DNA from: Parvibaculum sp049671045
GTDB lineage: Bacteria; Pseudomonadota; Alphaproteobacteria; Parvibaculales; Parvibaculaceae
Direction: 5' to 3'
DNA: 64,000 bases
Assembly (NCBI RefSeq): GCF_049671045.1
Contig: NZ_JBATUH010000111.1
Location: 1-64,000 of the forward strand
Part shown: piece by piece, positions 7,498-17,201 of the stretch
Layout of the letters: each line of letters begins with the position of its first letter
Position numbering within the stretch: position 1 is the stretch's first letter
Translations under genes and position numbers: made by a program
Notes under the pieces: model-generated
Database searches by the model: none
The model's input: the letters and a program-made list of their open reading frames with translations, nothing else
What the model was told of the DNA's origin: nothing

Positions 7498-10400
7498 TCA
7501 GTAATCCCACTTCCAGTTGACGCCGACATCGCCGGAGGCGTCCTGCCCGATCCGGGTGTCGACGCTGATCTGGGGCGTGATCTCGATCTCGACCTTGACC
7601 GAGGAATCGCTGGCGAGCGTGCCCTGTTCGACGCCCACATAGACACCCTTCTGGATATATTTGCCCGCGGCGACGGTCGTCGCGCCCGACTGGGCCGTGC
7701 CGACCTGAAGCACGTCGAGGCCGAGCGATTTCTGGATCGCGTCGAGCACGCCCACCCCGCCGAGCCCGCCCTTGCCCGAAAGCTGCGCAAGCGTATTGGC
7801 GAGCTGCGCGGCTTCCATGGCTGTGAGTTCGCCCGCCCCCTTGTCGAAGAGAATCCGGGAGAGGATTTCGTCGCGCGGCAGATCGGGCGTCGAGGTAAAC
7901 GCGATTTCCGGCGCCGAGCTTCGCCCGCTGACCGCGATTGTCGCCGTAAGGTCGCTGCGCGCATAGGCGAGGTTCACGTCGATGTCGGGGTCGATGGGCG
8001 CGCGGTCGAGAAAGCGCACCGCGCCCTTCTTGAGCGCGAAGCTCTTGCCTGCGAGATCGAAACTGCCGCGCAGGCTCGTGAGCGTGCCGCCTATGCGCGG
8101 ATTTTCGGCGCGTCCGCCAATGGTGAGATCGCCCGTCCAGAGAGAGTCGAGATTGCGGCCGCTGACCCGGGCCGGGCTTCCAATCTTCACGCCGAGATCG
8201 AGCAGGAGCGGCAGCGGCGACGATTTCTCGGACGTTGCGCGTCGCGAGGGCGCGCCATTGATCTCGACGACGTCGATTTCGGCGACGCTGCCGGGCAGCC
8301 GATCGGGAATGTGGATTTCTGCCTGCGTCGTCGTCAGCGCGCCTTTGAGCGTGAGCGGCGTCTCCTCCGTCGGTGGAAAGGCGGGCCCCATGAGTTCGAG
8401 CTTGCCGTCGAAGGAGATGTCGGCCTCCGCGGTCTGCACGAGCCGCGCCTTGGCGAATGTGGCGTTGATGGAGATGGCCGGGAAGGCGCTCCGGGCGAGG
8501 CGCACATCGCCTGCGGCAGAAACGCGCCCCTTGCCGCCGTCGCTCGCCTCGAGCATGAAATGGAGGCTTTCGTCCTCGCGTCCCTCCAGATCGATCGAAA
8601 GGTTCCGGAGCATCGTGCCGCTGTCGAAATTCTCATAGACGCCATTGGCGACCGTGGCGCGGCCGCTGACGCGCGGCGCGGAAATGTCGCCGCCCGCGCT
8701 GAGCGCGATCTTCGCATCGCCGCTCAGTTGCTGGCCCTGCACATCGGCAAGCGCGACGAGCGAGGCGAGGGGGCCCTCCCAGTCGAGATTGGCCGAGACG
8801 GCGCCCTTCTGTGCGAGCATCGGCCATGCGCCCTCGGGATCGCGAATGAGCGGCAGCGACGCCTTCAGGTCGAAGGGCGATGTCGAAACGCCCTCGGCCC
8901 GCGCGGCAAGGTCGAGGCGGCCCTTCGCCCAGCTCCCGTCGAGCGTCGCGTTGAAGGCGGGCCGCTCGCGCTCATCGGCGCTTGCAAGCTGCACGCCATC
9001 GAAGCGCAGGCTCAATGCGCCCGTGCCCTTGGCGCTGTCGAGGTCCATCCTCCCGGCCGCCGTGCCATGCGCCGCTTGCGAGAGGAAGAGCGGCGTCACC
9101 AGCTCGAGTGGAAGATGTTCCGTATCGAGATGAAGCCGAACGGTCCGCGCGCCGAGCGCGATGTCGGCGCGGGTGCGCCCCGCGCCGGAGGGGCCTTTCA
9201 TGTCGAAGCTCGCGCCGCTGATGGAAAGCCCCTTGCTCACATCGAGCGTGACGGGCTCGGCCAGTACCATCGAACTTTGGCCGATCGAGAAGGCGAGCGT
9301 GGAGACCGTGAGCCGGTCCCCGGCCGACGCGAAAAGCGCCGCCGCTTCGAGCGACACCGCTTCCGACTTGAAGCTCTCGCGCGTGCCGGAAACATTGGCC
9401 GTGAGTGCGAGCGCGGAGAGCGGCCCCTGAGCCGTCGCGCCGAAGGAGGTGAGCCGCGTCACCCCCGCCTGTCCCGATGCGGCCGCAAGCTTGCCGTCGA
9501 TCTCGGCCTTGCCGTTGATATCGCTCGCCTTCGCCTTCAGGCTGACGCGATCGAGCGTCAGCATGTCCTCTTCTATCGTCATGCGCGGCGCGTCGAGGCT
9601 GAGAGAGATATTCTGCCGGCCCTTGTTCGCTTCGGCGTCGAGCGCCACTGTGCCCGTGCCTGCGAGGCCGAGGCCCGCGAAACGGGAGAGCGCCGCCAGC
9701 GGCGCGTTCTCGCCCTTAAGCGCGCCGGTGACGAGCCCGTCCGCGGTCATGGCGACATCGCCCGCGAGCGGAAGGCCGAAGAGATCGGCCCTGAGCGCCT
9801 CGAGCCGCGCGCCGCCTTCGGCCGGAAGCGCCAGCGTTGCGTCGAGCGCCGCCTTGCCGTCCGCGCCGTCGAGGCGGAAGGAGAGCGGCCCCGAACCGGC
9901 GACGGTCGCCGTCGCATCGAGCGTCGCGAGCTGCGCATCGAAGCCCGCAATGCTGCCCTTCGACAATTCGGCCTTCAGCGCGAGAGAGGGCGCGGCCAGC
10001 GTTCCGCCGATCGTCGCATCGGCCTTGAGCGCGCCGGAAACCTCCTCGCCGCCGGGAAGCTTCGTGGCATCGCCGGTTTCAAAATGCGCCTCGCCTGAAA
10101 GCATGTCAGTCGGACCACTGGCGAGATTTCCCCGGAGGTGGAAATGTCCCGATGCGGGCGTGACCGTGAAGGAGGGAAGGGCGAACCCGCCCTCCTTCGG
10201 CAGGATGATCGAGCCATCGGCGCCGAGCGCATTGCCCGCAAGCCGGTTGAGCGTCTCGTCGGCGAAGTCGAGCGAGCGTCCTTCCAGGGTGAAGTCGCCG
10301 GCGAATTCGCCTGCGGGATCGAGCGCAAAGGGAGAGAGCGCGATCTTCGCCTCGCCCGCGAGCTTCTGCCCCGCAAGCGCGCCGAAGGGAGCGAGATCGG

Positions 10401-11697
10401 AGATTGACGCATCTGCCTTGCCCTTGGCGGTGCTGCCGTCGAGCGCCGCCTCGCCCGAGAGGCGCATCTCACCCGCGGGCGCGCTGATCGTGGCTTCGGC
10501 GATGCGGGCGATGTTGGCGCGCATGTCGAGCGTCGCGCCGATGCGCCATGCGAGCGAGGCAAGCGCGGCATTGCCCGGCGCATCGAGAAGCCGGTCGAGA
10601 CCGGCGAGCGTGCCTTCCGCGCGGAGGTCATGCGGCACGGCGGATGAGGCATTGGCGATGGCGGCCGATCCTTCGAGCCGGAGTTTGCCTGCGGCAACGG
10701 CGATATTGTCGAGCTTCAGCCTGTCGTCGCGGCCCCAGCCGATCTTCGCGGCGGCTTCGATGACGCGCGGCCGCCCGAGATCGGCGAGAAGCCGCGCCGC
10801 CATCTCGCCCTCCGCCCTGGCGCTCGCCTCGATGTCGAGGGCGCTGTCCCAGCGGCCTTCGGCGCGCGCCTTGATGGCAATGGCCTTGCCGCCGTCGATC
10901 CGCGCATTCCCGTTGACTTGGCCGTTCTCGTTTCGCGCAGCGGCATCGATGCTCAGGCGCTCGACGCCTTCGAGTTTCGCGAGCGTCGCGATGAGGCCGG
11001 GCTTTCCCGCCGCGCCATCCTCACCCTGCACACGAAGATCGAGCCCGCTATTGCGCCGGTCGAAGAAGATCCGCGCCTCGATCTTTCCGGGCGTGCGGTC
11101 CGTTCTCGCGGCGGCAAGCGAAAGATCGATCTGGCTCTGTGTGAGGAGGAGACGGGCATCGGCGTCGAGCGTTGCGAGCGTCCCTCGCGCCTGCGGGTCG
11201 GCGAGCGCTTTGCCGAGCGAGAGCTTCTCGAACTTCGCGTCATCTATCTCGATGGCGAAGGGAAGCACGGGCAGGCTGAAGCCGCTCGTCTCTTGCGCGG
11301 GTTCCGCGCTCCGGGGCGCGCGCGAAACATCGAGCCCGCTGACGGCAAGCCGCTCGATCCGGAATCTTGCTGCGAGGAGCGCCGCCGGCCGCCAGCGAAG
11401 CTCCGCGCTGTCGAGCGAGAGCCATTGGCCTTCGGCATCACTCACCGTGAGCCGTTTCACGAGGAGCGTGGTCGGCCAGCGGCCTTCCAGGTCGCCGATC
11501 GAGATCCTGGCGGCGCCGCGATTGACCTCCGCCAGCGCACGTTCGAGCGCGGCGTGGCGGAGCGGCGCGATGTTGAGCGCGGCAAGCGCGAGCGCCACGA
11601 ACATGAGCGCGAGCGCGCCCGTGCCGAAGAAGACGGCGCCCGCGGCGCGCGCAATGCCGGTCGTGTCGCGAAGATCGGGTGATGCGCGCACTGCCAT
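7498..11697 (-). CDS. tamB: TamB, inner-membrane-anchored translocation and assembly module / lipid-bridge protein
   Basis: Long periplasm-spanning AsmA-like protein of 1399 residues that works with TamA in outer-membrane protein insertion or phospholipid transport. An N-terminal membrane anchor (AGAVFFGTGALALMFVALAL, about residues 17-40) is followed by a very long beta-rich region full of repeated Ala/Gly/Leu/Asp patterns. The conserved C-terminal DUF490 block ends in the hydrophobic-alternating DVGVNWKWDY, characteristic of TamB. The ATG at 11697 overlaps the tamA stop (TGATG), so translation is probably coupled. Size is near the usual 1250-1450 residues. Confidence 0.93.
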   Translation of the reverse strand: MAVRASPDLRDTTGIARAAGAVFFGTGALALMFVALALAALNIAPLRHAALERALAEVNRGAARISIGDLEGRWPTTLLVKRLTVSDAEGQWLSLDSAELRWRPAALLAARFRIERLAVSGLDVSRAPRSAEPAQETSGFSLPVLPFAIEIDDAKFEKLSLGKALADPQARGTLATLDADARLLLTQSQIDLSLAAARTDRTPGKIEARIFFDRRNSGLDLRVQGEDGAAGKPGLIATLAKLEGVERLSIDAAARNENGQVNGNARIDGGKAIAIKARAEGRWDSALDIEASARAEGEMAARLLADLGRPRVIEAAAKIGWGRDDRLKLDNIAVAAGKLRLEGSAAIANASSAVPHDLRAEGTLAGLDRLLDAPGNAALASLAWRIGATLDMRANIARIAEATISAPAGEMRLSGEAALDGSTAKGKADASISDLAPFGALAGQKLAGEAKIALSPFALDPAGEFAGDFTLEGRSLDFADETLNRLAGNALGADGSIILPKEGGFALPSFTVTPASGHFHLRGNLASGPTDMLSGEAHFETGDATKLPGGEEVSGALKADATIGGTLAAPSLALKAELSKGSIAGFDAQLATLDATATVAGSGPLSFRLDGADGKAALDATLALPAEGGARLEALRADLFGLPLAGDVAMTADGLVTGALKGENAPLAALSRFAGLGLAGTGTVALDAEANKGRQNISLSLDAPRMTIEEDMLTLDRVSLKAKASDINGKAEIDGKLAAASGQAGVTRLTSFGATAQGPLSALALTANVSGTRESFKSEAVSLEAAALFASAGDRLTVSTLAFSIGQSSMVLAEPVTLDVSKGLSISGASFDMKGPSGAGRTRADIALGARTVRLHLDTEHLPLELVTPLFLSQAAHGTAAGRMDLDSAKGTGALSLRFDGVQLASADERERPAFNATLDGSWAKGRLDLAARAEGVSTSPFDLKASLPLIRDPEGAWPMLAQKGAVSANLDWEGPLASLVALADVQGQQLSGDAKIALSAGGDISAPRVSGRATVANGVYENFDSGTMLRNLSIDLEGREDESLHFMLEASDGGKGRVSAAGDVRLARSAFPAISINATFAKARLVQTAEADISFDGKLELMGPAFPPTEETPLTLKGALTTTQAEIHIPDRLPGSVAEIDVVEINGAPSRRATSEKSSPLPLLLDLGVKIGSPARVSGRNLDSLWTGDLTIGGRAENPRIGGTLTSLRGSFDLAGKSFALKKGAVRFLDRAPIDPDIDVNLAYARSDLTATIAVSGRSSAPEIAFTSTPDLPRDEILSRILFDKGAGELTAMEAAQLANTLAQLSGKGGLGGVGVLDAIQKSLGLDVLQVGTAQSGATTVAAGKYIQKGVYVGVEQGTLASDSSVKVEIEITPQISVDTRIGQDASGDVGVNWKWDY

Positions 11698-13526
11698 CAG
11701 AAAGCCTGCCCGAGCGAGAAATAGACCTGAAAGGCATCGTCGATGCCGTGCCGCCGGTTCAGCGGCACGCCGACATCGGCGCGTATGGGTCCGATCGGCG
11801 TGTAATAACGCAGACCCAGTCCCGCGCCCCATTGAAGCTGCCGGTTGAACTTCGGCGTCAGCGTCGAATAGGCATTGCCGCCGTCGAGAAATGCGACGAC
11901 GCCGATCTCGCGGGTAATGCGATAGCGCGCCTCGGTGCTCGCCTCGAAAACGGACCTCGCGCCGAGCGGCTTGTTGTTGGCATCGAGCGGGCCGACGAGT
12001 TGGTAGGCATAGCCGCGGATGGAGCCGCCGCCGCCCGCGTAGAAGCGCACCGATCCCGGCACGTCGAGCGTCTTCTGCGCCAGCATGGTGCCGTAGCGCC
12101 CGCGAAATGCGAGCGTGAGGTCGGGTCGTGTGCCGAAGCTCCAATAGGCCGTGCCCGTCGTCTCGATCTTGGTGAAGGCGACGGGTGTGCCGCTCCGCCC
12201 GGCATAGGGCGTCAGCGCAAGCGCGAGGCGCGTTCCCTCCGTCGGGTCGAGAAGATTGTTGCTGCCGTCATATCGCATGGTGAGCGGAAGGCCGAAAAGT
12301 TCGTAGGCGTGGTAGCCGGTGCTGTCGTCGGTTCGCTCGATCTCGAAGGAGACGCCCGCGCTCGCATCGAGATTGGGACGCAGCTTCCGCGCAAGGCCGA
12401 TTGCGGCCTTCACCCTGTTCTCGCGATAGGCGTCGGTGTCCTCATGCGCGATCTCGAAATCAGCGAGAAGGTTCTGATCGTCGCGCAGAAAATGCGGCTT
12501 GTTGAAATGAGCGCCCGCAAGCTGCTCGATCTCGGCGATGTTGAGATCGAGATGAAGCTTCTCGCCTGCTCCAAGGACATTCCGGTGCTCCCAGAAGCTG
12601 CGCACGCCCGGCCCCTCATTCGACGACCAGGTCGCGCCGACGCCGACCGAGCGGTGGGGGCGCTCGCTGAGCGTGAGCTTCTGGGGCACGGCGTCGCCTA
12701 CCGCCTCGCCGGTTTCGAGCGAAACCTGATCGAAGAGGCCGGTCTTGCGCAGCGCGGCGACGGTCTCGTCCGCCTTTCTGCGATCATAGGCATCGCCCGG
12801 TTTGAACCTGGCGAGCGAGCGGACATAGTCCGGCTTCGTCCGACCCTTGTTCTCGATCTCGATTTCGCCGAAGCGGCGCGGCTCCCCCGCCTCGATGGCG
12901 AGCGTGACATCGGCCTCGTTCGCGGCAAGATCGACCACGACCTTGCGTTCCGCGAGTTTCGGGCGCGGATGGCCGCGATTTTCCAGTTGCGCCAGCGCCG
13001 CATTGGTGAGGTCGATCACACGTTGCGCGCGCGCGGCCCTGCCGGGTTTCAGTCCGAGCGCCGCCCCGTCATGCGGCAACGACGCCTCGTCCGACGGGTG
13101 ATCTGGATAGGTGATGGCGAAGCTGCGGATCATGGTGCGCGGGCCGAGCGAGACGCGATAGACGACATCGAAGCGCCCGCCCGCTGCTTCCTGAATCACG
13201 GGCTCGGCGGTGCCGTTGTAATAGCTCTCGGACCGCAGGACCTGGATCATGCGATTGGCATCGCCGGTTGCCCGCCGCCGCAACTGGCCGAGCGTCGGCG
13301 GAGGCGGCGCCTTCCCCTTGCCGAGCGTGATGGCGTCTTCGAGAAGCGCGCGCAGTTCGTCCGGGATCTTCCTGCCTTCGATCCGCGTCGTGAATTCGAG
13401 CTCACCGGAGGGCTTCTCCGCATGCGCCTTTGCCGCCATGGGTTGCGAGCCGGCATGCGAAGGCGCCGCAGCGACGCCGAGCGCGGCGAGGAGGGCGAGG
13501 CTCAGCGGCGCGGCGGCGCCCCGCAT
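11697..13526 (-). CDS. tamA: TamA, Omp85-family outer-membrane protein
   Basis: Outer-membrane partner of TamB: N-terminal POTRA domains and a 16-stranded Omp85 barrel. From the chosen start the protein has 609 residues; residues 1-25 form a Sec signal peptide (MRGAAAPLSLALLAALG...SHA). POTRA-like sequence runs to about 290, and the barrel contains the conserved RFYAGGGGSIRGYAYQ segment (the VRGY-type loop-6 motif) and ends in the outer-membrane signature FSLGQAF. An in-frame ATG at 13667 would add 47 residues with no export signal; neither start has a clear Shine-Dalgarno, so the start is uncertain. It is divergent from the TetR gene. Confidence 0.9.
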   Translation of the reverse strand: MRGAAAPLSLALLAALGVAAAPSHAGSQPMAAKAHAEKPSGELEFTTRIEGRKIPDELRALLEDAITLGKGKAPPPPTLGQLRRRATGDANRMIQVLRSESYYNGTAEPVIQEAAGGRFDVVYRVSLGPRTMIRSFAITYPDHPSDEASLPHDGAALGLKPGRAARAQRVIDLTNAALAQLENRGHPRPKLAERKVVVDLAANEADVTLAIEAGEPRRFGEIEIENKGRTKPDYVRSLARFKPGDAYDRRKADETVAALRKTGLFDQVSLETGEAVGDAVPQKLTLSERPHRSVGVGATWSSNEGPGVRSFWEHRNVLGAGEKLHLDLNIAEIEQLAGAHFNKPHFLRDDQNLLADFEIAHEDTDAYRENRVKAAIGLARKLRPNLDASAGVSFEIERTDDSTGYHAYELFGLPLTMRYDGSNNLLDPTEGTRLALALTPYAGRSGTPVAFTKIETTGTAYWSFGTRPDLTLAFRGRYGTMLAQKTLDVPGSVRFYAGGGGSIRGYAYQLVGPLDANNKPLGARSVFEASTEARYRITREIGVVAFLDGGNAYSTLTPKFNRQLQWGAGLGLRYYTPIGPIRADVGVPLNRRHGIDDAFQVYFSLGQAF

Positions 13527-13708
13527 GGGCGCGAAAGACGATGCGTCAACCCGCGCGTCGAACGCTCCCGCGACCCGTTGGAAGCGCGCCGCGGCCTCCA
13601 CGAGCGGGTGACGTTGTGCACGGGAAAAACCCGGTTGGAACAGCCGGGAAAAGTTCGTACGAAGCATAAAGAGATCATAAGGTGCTTCGGAGATATGCCG
13701 AAGCTCTC

Positions 13709-13737
13709 TTGACCGGTTTAATGGTGTTCATTAGGTT
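13709..13737 (+). promoter_or_regulatory. tetR promoter with TetR-type operator
   Basis: A TTGACC -35 (13709-13714) is followed by TTAATGGTGTTCATTA (13718-13733), containing the 5-bp inverted arms TAATG and CATTA around a 5-bp spacer. It sits immediately upstream of the regulator start at 13744 and in the divergent tamA upstream region. The 16-bp sequence recurs at 17212-17227 with 14 identities. Autoregulation by the adjacent TetR protein is inferred. Confidence 0.65.
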
Positions 13738-13743
13738 CGTTGC

Positions 13744-14445
13744 ATGACGACAAAGGATAATGTGGCCACCCGGCGCGGCGATACGCGAACGCGCCTCATC
13801 GTCGCTGCCGAGAAGCTTTTCGGCGAGCGCGGCATCCATGGTGTGACCCTGAAGGAGATCAACGCCGCGGCCGGACAGCGCAACGAATCCGCGCTTCACT
13901 ATCATTTCGGATCGAAGCGCGCGCTCGTCGAAGCGATCATGCGCCACCGCGTAGCGGACGTCGATCTGCGCCGGCAGGAGATGCTCGACGAACTCGTGAA
14001 GGCCGGGCAGGAGGCCGATCTGCGCGCCCTGCTGCGCGCGACCTTCATGCCGCTCCTCGAACTTCTCGGTAGCGCGGAGGGCGTGCGCTTCATCCGCTTC
14101 ATGGCGGAGATCCTTCATTCGTCCGATTTCGACCTGCCGACCGTCGCGCTTCGCAGCGACTTTCCGGGAATTACGCGCGCGAACGCGCTCATCGTCGCCG
14201 CTCTTGGCGATCTCGCGCCGGAGATCGCGATCCAGCGCCAGCGCTTCATGGTCGAAATGGCGCTGAGTTCGCTTGCCATCTGGACGCGGCATCACGATGC
14301 GGCCCATGAGGTGGCGGCGCGTGACCTTTTTATCGCCAATCTCTTCGACTCGATCGTCGGTTTCCTGACCGCGCCCGTCTCGCCCGAAACGCTCGATGCC
14401 TTGAAGCGCATGGCGAACACGCCGCGCAAGCGCGAACGGAAATAG
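13744..14445 (+). CDS. TetR/AcrR-family transcriptional regulator
   Basis: DNA-binding repressor of 233 residues. The N-terminal HTH is clear: TRTRLIVAAEKLFGERGIHG, then TLKEINAAAGQRNESALHYHFGSKRALVEAI (about residues 15-65). The C-terminal ligand and dimerisation region has no recognisable effector signature. It is convergent with the formylglycine-generating enzyme gene (9 bp between stops). The same 16-bp palindromic sequence occurs in its own promoter and upstream of the sulfatase operon, so it likely represses both and responds to a sulfated or desulfated ligand (inference). It may also affect the divergent tamA. Confidence 0.92.
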   Translation: MTTKDNVATRRGDTRTRLIVAAEKLFGERGIHGVTLKEINAAAGQRNESALHYHFGSKRALVEAIMRHRVADVDLRRQEMLDELVKAGQEADLRALLRATFMPLLELLGSAEGVRFIRFMAEILHSSDFDLPTVALRSDFPGITRANALIVAALGDLAPEIAIQRQRFMVEMALSSLAIWTRHHDAAHEVAARDLFIANLFDSIVGFLTAPVSPETLDALKRMANTPRKRERK

Positions 14446-14454
14446 CCGGCGGGC

Positions 14455-15441
14455 TCAGGGCCCCGGTGCCGCGAGCACCGTCCTGAAGCCGAGATGGCTC
14501 GTCGCCAGATCCGCTTCCTGGCCCTGGCGCGATCCGCTGCGGTAGCGCATGCAGTAATTGGGCGCGCAGAGATAGGAGCCGCCCTTGATGACGCGGCGGC
14601 TTGCATCGGCCTTTCCGTTCGCATGGTTCTCGCGGTAAGGGTCCGACGTCCACTCCCAGACATTGCCGATCATGTCGTGGAGCCCATAGGCGTTGGGCTC
14701 GAAGCATCCGGCAGGCGCAAGGCCGACAAAGCCGTCATCGGCCGTGTTGATGACCGGGAAGAGCCCCTGCCAGGTATTGGCCTGTTTCGGCTGTTCGTGA
14801 TCGGGCGTGCCTGACCTGCCGCCGCGCGCCGCCCATTCCCATTGCGCCTCGGTCGGAATGCTACGGCCCTTCCAGCGCGCATAGGCTTCGATGTCATCAT
14901 AGGCGAGCGCGACGACGGGGAAGTTTTCGTAACTCTCGATGGAACTGCCGGGTCCCGCCGGATGGCGCCAGTTCGCGCCCGGAACATATCGCCACCACTG
15001 GCTGATATCGCCCCTGCCGTCTATGTCGTTCGGCATGATGAAGACGACCGCGCCCGGCTCGCGCATCTCCGGCGGTAGGCCGGGATGCTTCGCGGGATCG
15101 ACCGGCCGCTCGGCAACCGTGACATAGCCCGTCGCCGCGACGAAGGCGGCGAACTCGGCATTGGTGACTTCGTGGCGGTCCATCCAGAAGCCCGCAACCT
15201 CCGCGCGGCGCGCGGGCCCCTCCTCGGGATAGACATTGTCGCCCATCTCGAAACTTCCGCCCGGCACCCACACCATGCCGGGGTGAGAGCCCGAACGATC
15301 CGTGGACAGATCGAGGCAGGCGCGCGGCGCGGCTTCGGCGAGCCGTGCCGCTTCCCTGCCACCCGCGCCCCATATGGCGCCGAGCGCGGCGGCGACCGCG
15401 ACGGCCGCCACGGCGGCGATAATGAGGCGGGGCCTCGTCAT
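14455..15441 (-). CDS. Formylglycine-generating enzyme (SUMF1 family), with N-terminal export signal or anchor
   Basis: Oxidises the active-site Cys of type I sulfatases to formylglycine. The 328-residue protein has an N-terminal hydrophobic stretch (about residues 7-25, IIAAVAAVAVAAALGAIWG). The complete FGE domain runs from GMVWVPGGSFEMGDN (residues 55-69) to SHLGFR (315-320). Both catalytic copper-binding Cys residues are present: C292 and C297 in GGSYLCAPNYCMRYRSGSR, so this is a true FGE rather than a SUMF1-like EgtB or regulator. It lies 34 bp behind the sulfatase stop in the same operon. An alternative in-frame start at 15504 would overlap the sulfatase. Export of an FGE is unusual, since bacterial FGEs are normally cytosolic. 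Confidence 0.9.
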   Translation of the reverse strand: MTRPRLIIAAVAAVAVAAALGAIWGAGGREAARLAEAAPRACLDLSTDRSGSHPGMVWVPGGSFEMGDNVYPEEGPARRAEVAGFWMDRHEVTNAEFAAFVAATGYVTVAERPVDPAKHPGLPPEMREPGAVVFIMPNDIDGRGDISQWWRYVPGANWRHPAGPGSSIESYENFPVVALAYDDIEAYARWKGRSIPTEAQWEWAARGGRSGTPDHEQPKQANTWQGLFPVINTADDGFVGLAPAGCFEPNAYGLHDMIGNVWEWTSDPYRENHANGKADASRRVIKGGSYLCAPNYCMRYRSGSRQGQEADLATSHLGFRTVLAAPGP

Positions 15442-15475
15442 TCGGGGCTCGTCCCCGTTGGTGTTTCGCCCGGCA

Positions 15476-17146
15476 TCAGTTCGCCCAGTAGATATATTCG
15501 TCATCGGGCTTCGCGGGCACGCCAAGCGGATGGTCGATGGCGATCGGGCCTTCGAGGAGCGCGGGCCAGATGGGTTTTGCCTGCTCGCTGTCGATGCCGT
15601 CGAGAACCTTTTTCAGCTCCGCCGCCTTTTCGGGCTGGCTCTCCGCAAGGTTGGTCTGCTCGGTCGGGTCGGTCTTGAGGTCGAAGAGCCAGATCTTGTC
15701 CGGACGCGCCGAGACCTGGAGCTTCCAGTCGCCATCGAGCAGTACCTTGTAGTCGCCGGAGCGCCAGAAGAGCGTCTTGTGCGGCCGCCCCTCGGCCTTG
15801 CCTTCGATGAAGGGAAGAAGATTGACACCGTCGAGCACGCGGTCCGTCGGCGTCGCCGCGCCCGCGGCCGCCGCAACGGTCGAGAAGATGTCGACATGGG
15901 CCGCCGGCTGCTCGTAGCGCATGCCGCGCGGCAGGCGGGCCGGCCATTTGATGAAATAGGGCACATGGATGCCGCCTTCGAAGAAGGTCGCCTTCCAGCC
16001 GCGATAGGGCTTGTTGATATCGGGCAGGCCGATGTAGTGCGCGCCGCCATTGTCGCTGGTGAAGATGACGAGCGTGTTCTCGTCGAGGCCGTTCGCCTTG
16101 AGCGCTTCCAGAACCTTGCCGACATTGCGGTCGAGCGAGCGGATCATCGCCGCATAGACGCGCAGCCTGTGATCCTTGATCTGCGGTAGTGCGTCATAGT
16201 CGGACTTCAGCGCCTGAAGCGGCGTGTGCGGCGCGTTGAAGGAGAGATACATGAAGAACGGCCGGTTCCTGTTCGCTTCGATGACGCGCACGGCTTCATC
16301 GCCGAGATAGTCGGTCATGTAATGCGAGGGCCGGAAGCTCGGGCCGTTATTGTAGGTCACGGAGAAGGGCAGCGCCGTCCAGAGGAAGATGTCGATCGGA
16401 TCAAAATCCTGCTTGGAGTTCACAACGCTCGGATCGCCGTCGCGGATATATTTCTGCGCGCCGATGAGGAAGCCGAGCCACTCGTCGAAGCCGACATCAT
16501 TGGGCGTCTTGCCCGGCGTCTCGCCGAGATGCCACTTGCCGAGCATTGTCGTGTGATAGCCCTGTCCCTGCAGCAGCCGGGCGACCGTAATCTCGCTCGA
16601 GGGAAGTCCGATCCTGTCGATCGGCGGCACGTCCTTCTCGCGTTCGGCATGATAGATCGGCGCGCGCGGCTGGCCGGGCGAGCGGAAGGTGCCGACGAGC
16701 TTCTCGAAGGCGGGATGGGCGGGCGTGAACTCATAGCCGAAGCGCGTCGCATAGCGCCCGGTCATGATCGCCGCGCGCGAGGGCGCGCAGGTCGCATTGC
16801 CCGCATAGCCCTGGCTCAGCACCACGCCGTCATGCGCGATGGAGTCGATATAGGGCGTCGGCACGGCGCCGCCCGCGACGCCGCCGCCATTGAAGGTGAG
16901 ATCGTTGAAGCCGAGATCGTCGGCGAGAATGACGACGACGTTCGGCTTGCGCTCGCTCGCCGCCACCTCGGCCGTCGCCGGCCCCTGCTGCCAGACGACG
17001 GGCTGGCTCGGCTTGAGGCGGAAATCGCGCAGGGTCGCGATGACGCGAACCACCAGCAGCGGGTTCGATTTGATGGCGATATAGGCGCCGCCCGCCACGA
17101 TGACGGCCGCGGCGGCAATGCCGATGGCGAGATTTCTGAGCTTCAC
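15476..17146 (-). CDS. Type I (formylglycine) sulfatase, membrane-anchored or exported
   Basis: Hydrolyses a sulfate ester using a formylglycine made from C120 in the signature C-A-P-S-R (residues 120-124), within the longer conserved block ATCAPSRAAIMTGRYATRFG. The calcium-binding start NVVVILADDLGFNDL lies at 69-83, and FTSDNGG and the GKWHLG motif are present. Residues 6-25 form a hydrophobic signal or anchor. The length of 556 residues is usual for arylsulfatase-type enzymes. A GTG start is used, with a GGGGGG run as the Shine-Dalgarno. It forms an operon with its own FGE and lies downstream of a 37-bp inverted repeat. Substrate unknown. Confidence 0.93.
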   Translation of the reverse strand: MKLRNLAIGIAAAAVIVAGGAYIAIKSNPLLVVRVIATLRDFRLKPSQPVVWQQGPATAEVAASERKPNVVVILADDLGFNDLTFNGGGVAGGAVPTPYIDSIAHDGVVLSQGYAGNATCAPSRAAIMTGRYATRFGYEFTPAHPAFEKLVGTFRSPGQPRAPIYHAEREKDVPPIDRIGLPSSEITVARLLQGQGYHTTMLGKWHLGETPGKTPNDVGFDEWLGFLIGAQKYIRDGDPSVVNSKQDFDPIDIFLWTALPFSVTYNNGPSFRPSHYMTDYLGDEAVRVIEANRNRPFFMYLSFNAPHTPLQALKSDYDALPQIKDHRLRVYAAMIRSLDRNVGKVLEALKANGLDENTLVIFTSDNGGAHYIGLPDINKPYRGWKATFFEGGIHVPYFIKWPARLPRGMRYEQPAAHVDIFSTVAAAAGAATPTDRVLDGVNLLPFIEGKAEGRPHKTLFWRSGDYKVLLDGDWKLQVSARPDKIWLFDLKTDPTEQTNLAESQPEKAAELKKVLDGIDSEQAKPIWPALLEGPIAIDHPLGVPAKPDDEYIYWAN

Positions 17147-17201
17147 GGTTCCCCCCGTTTCGCGATGGCGGCCCGATGGGCGTGCGGGGTCGCAGCCCGG
17201 C

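Noticed and set aside
8311..10098. Long open frames antisense to tamB and other genes (for example 8311-10098, 9449-11848, 912-2624, 11679-13712)
   Set aside because: GC-rich DNA lacks stop codons on the antisense strand; the translations are Arg/Ala/Gly-rich with no domain motif, while the sense frames carry clear families.
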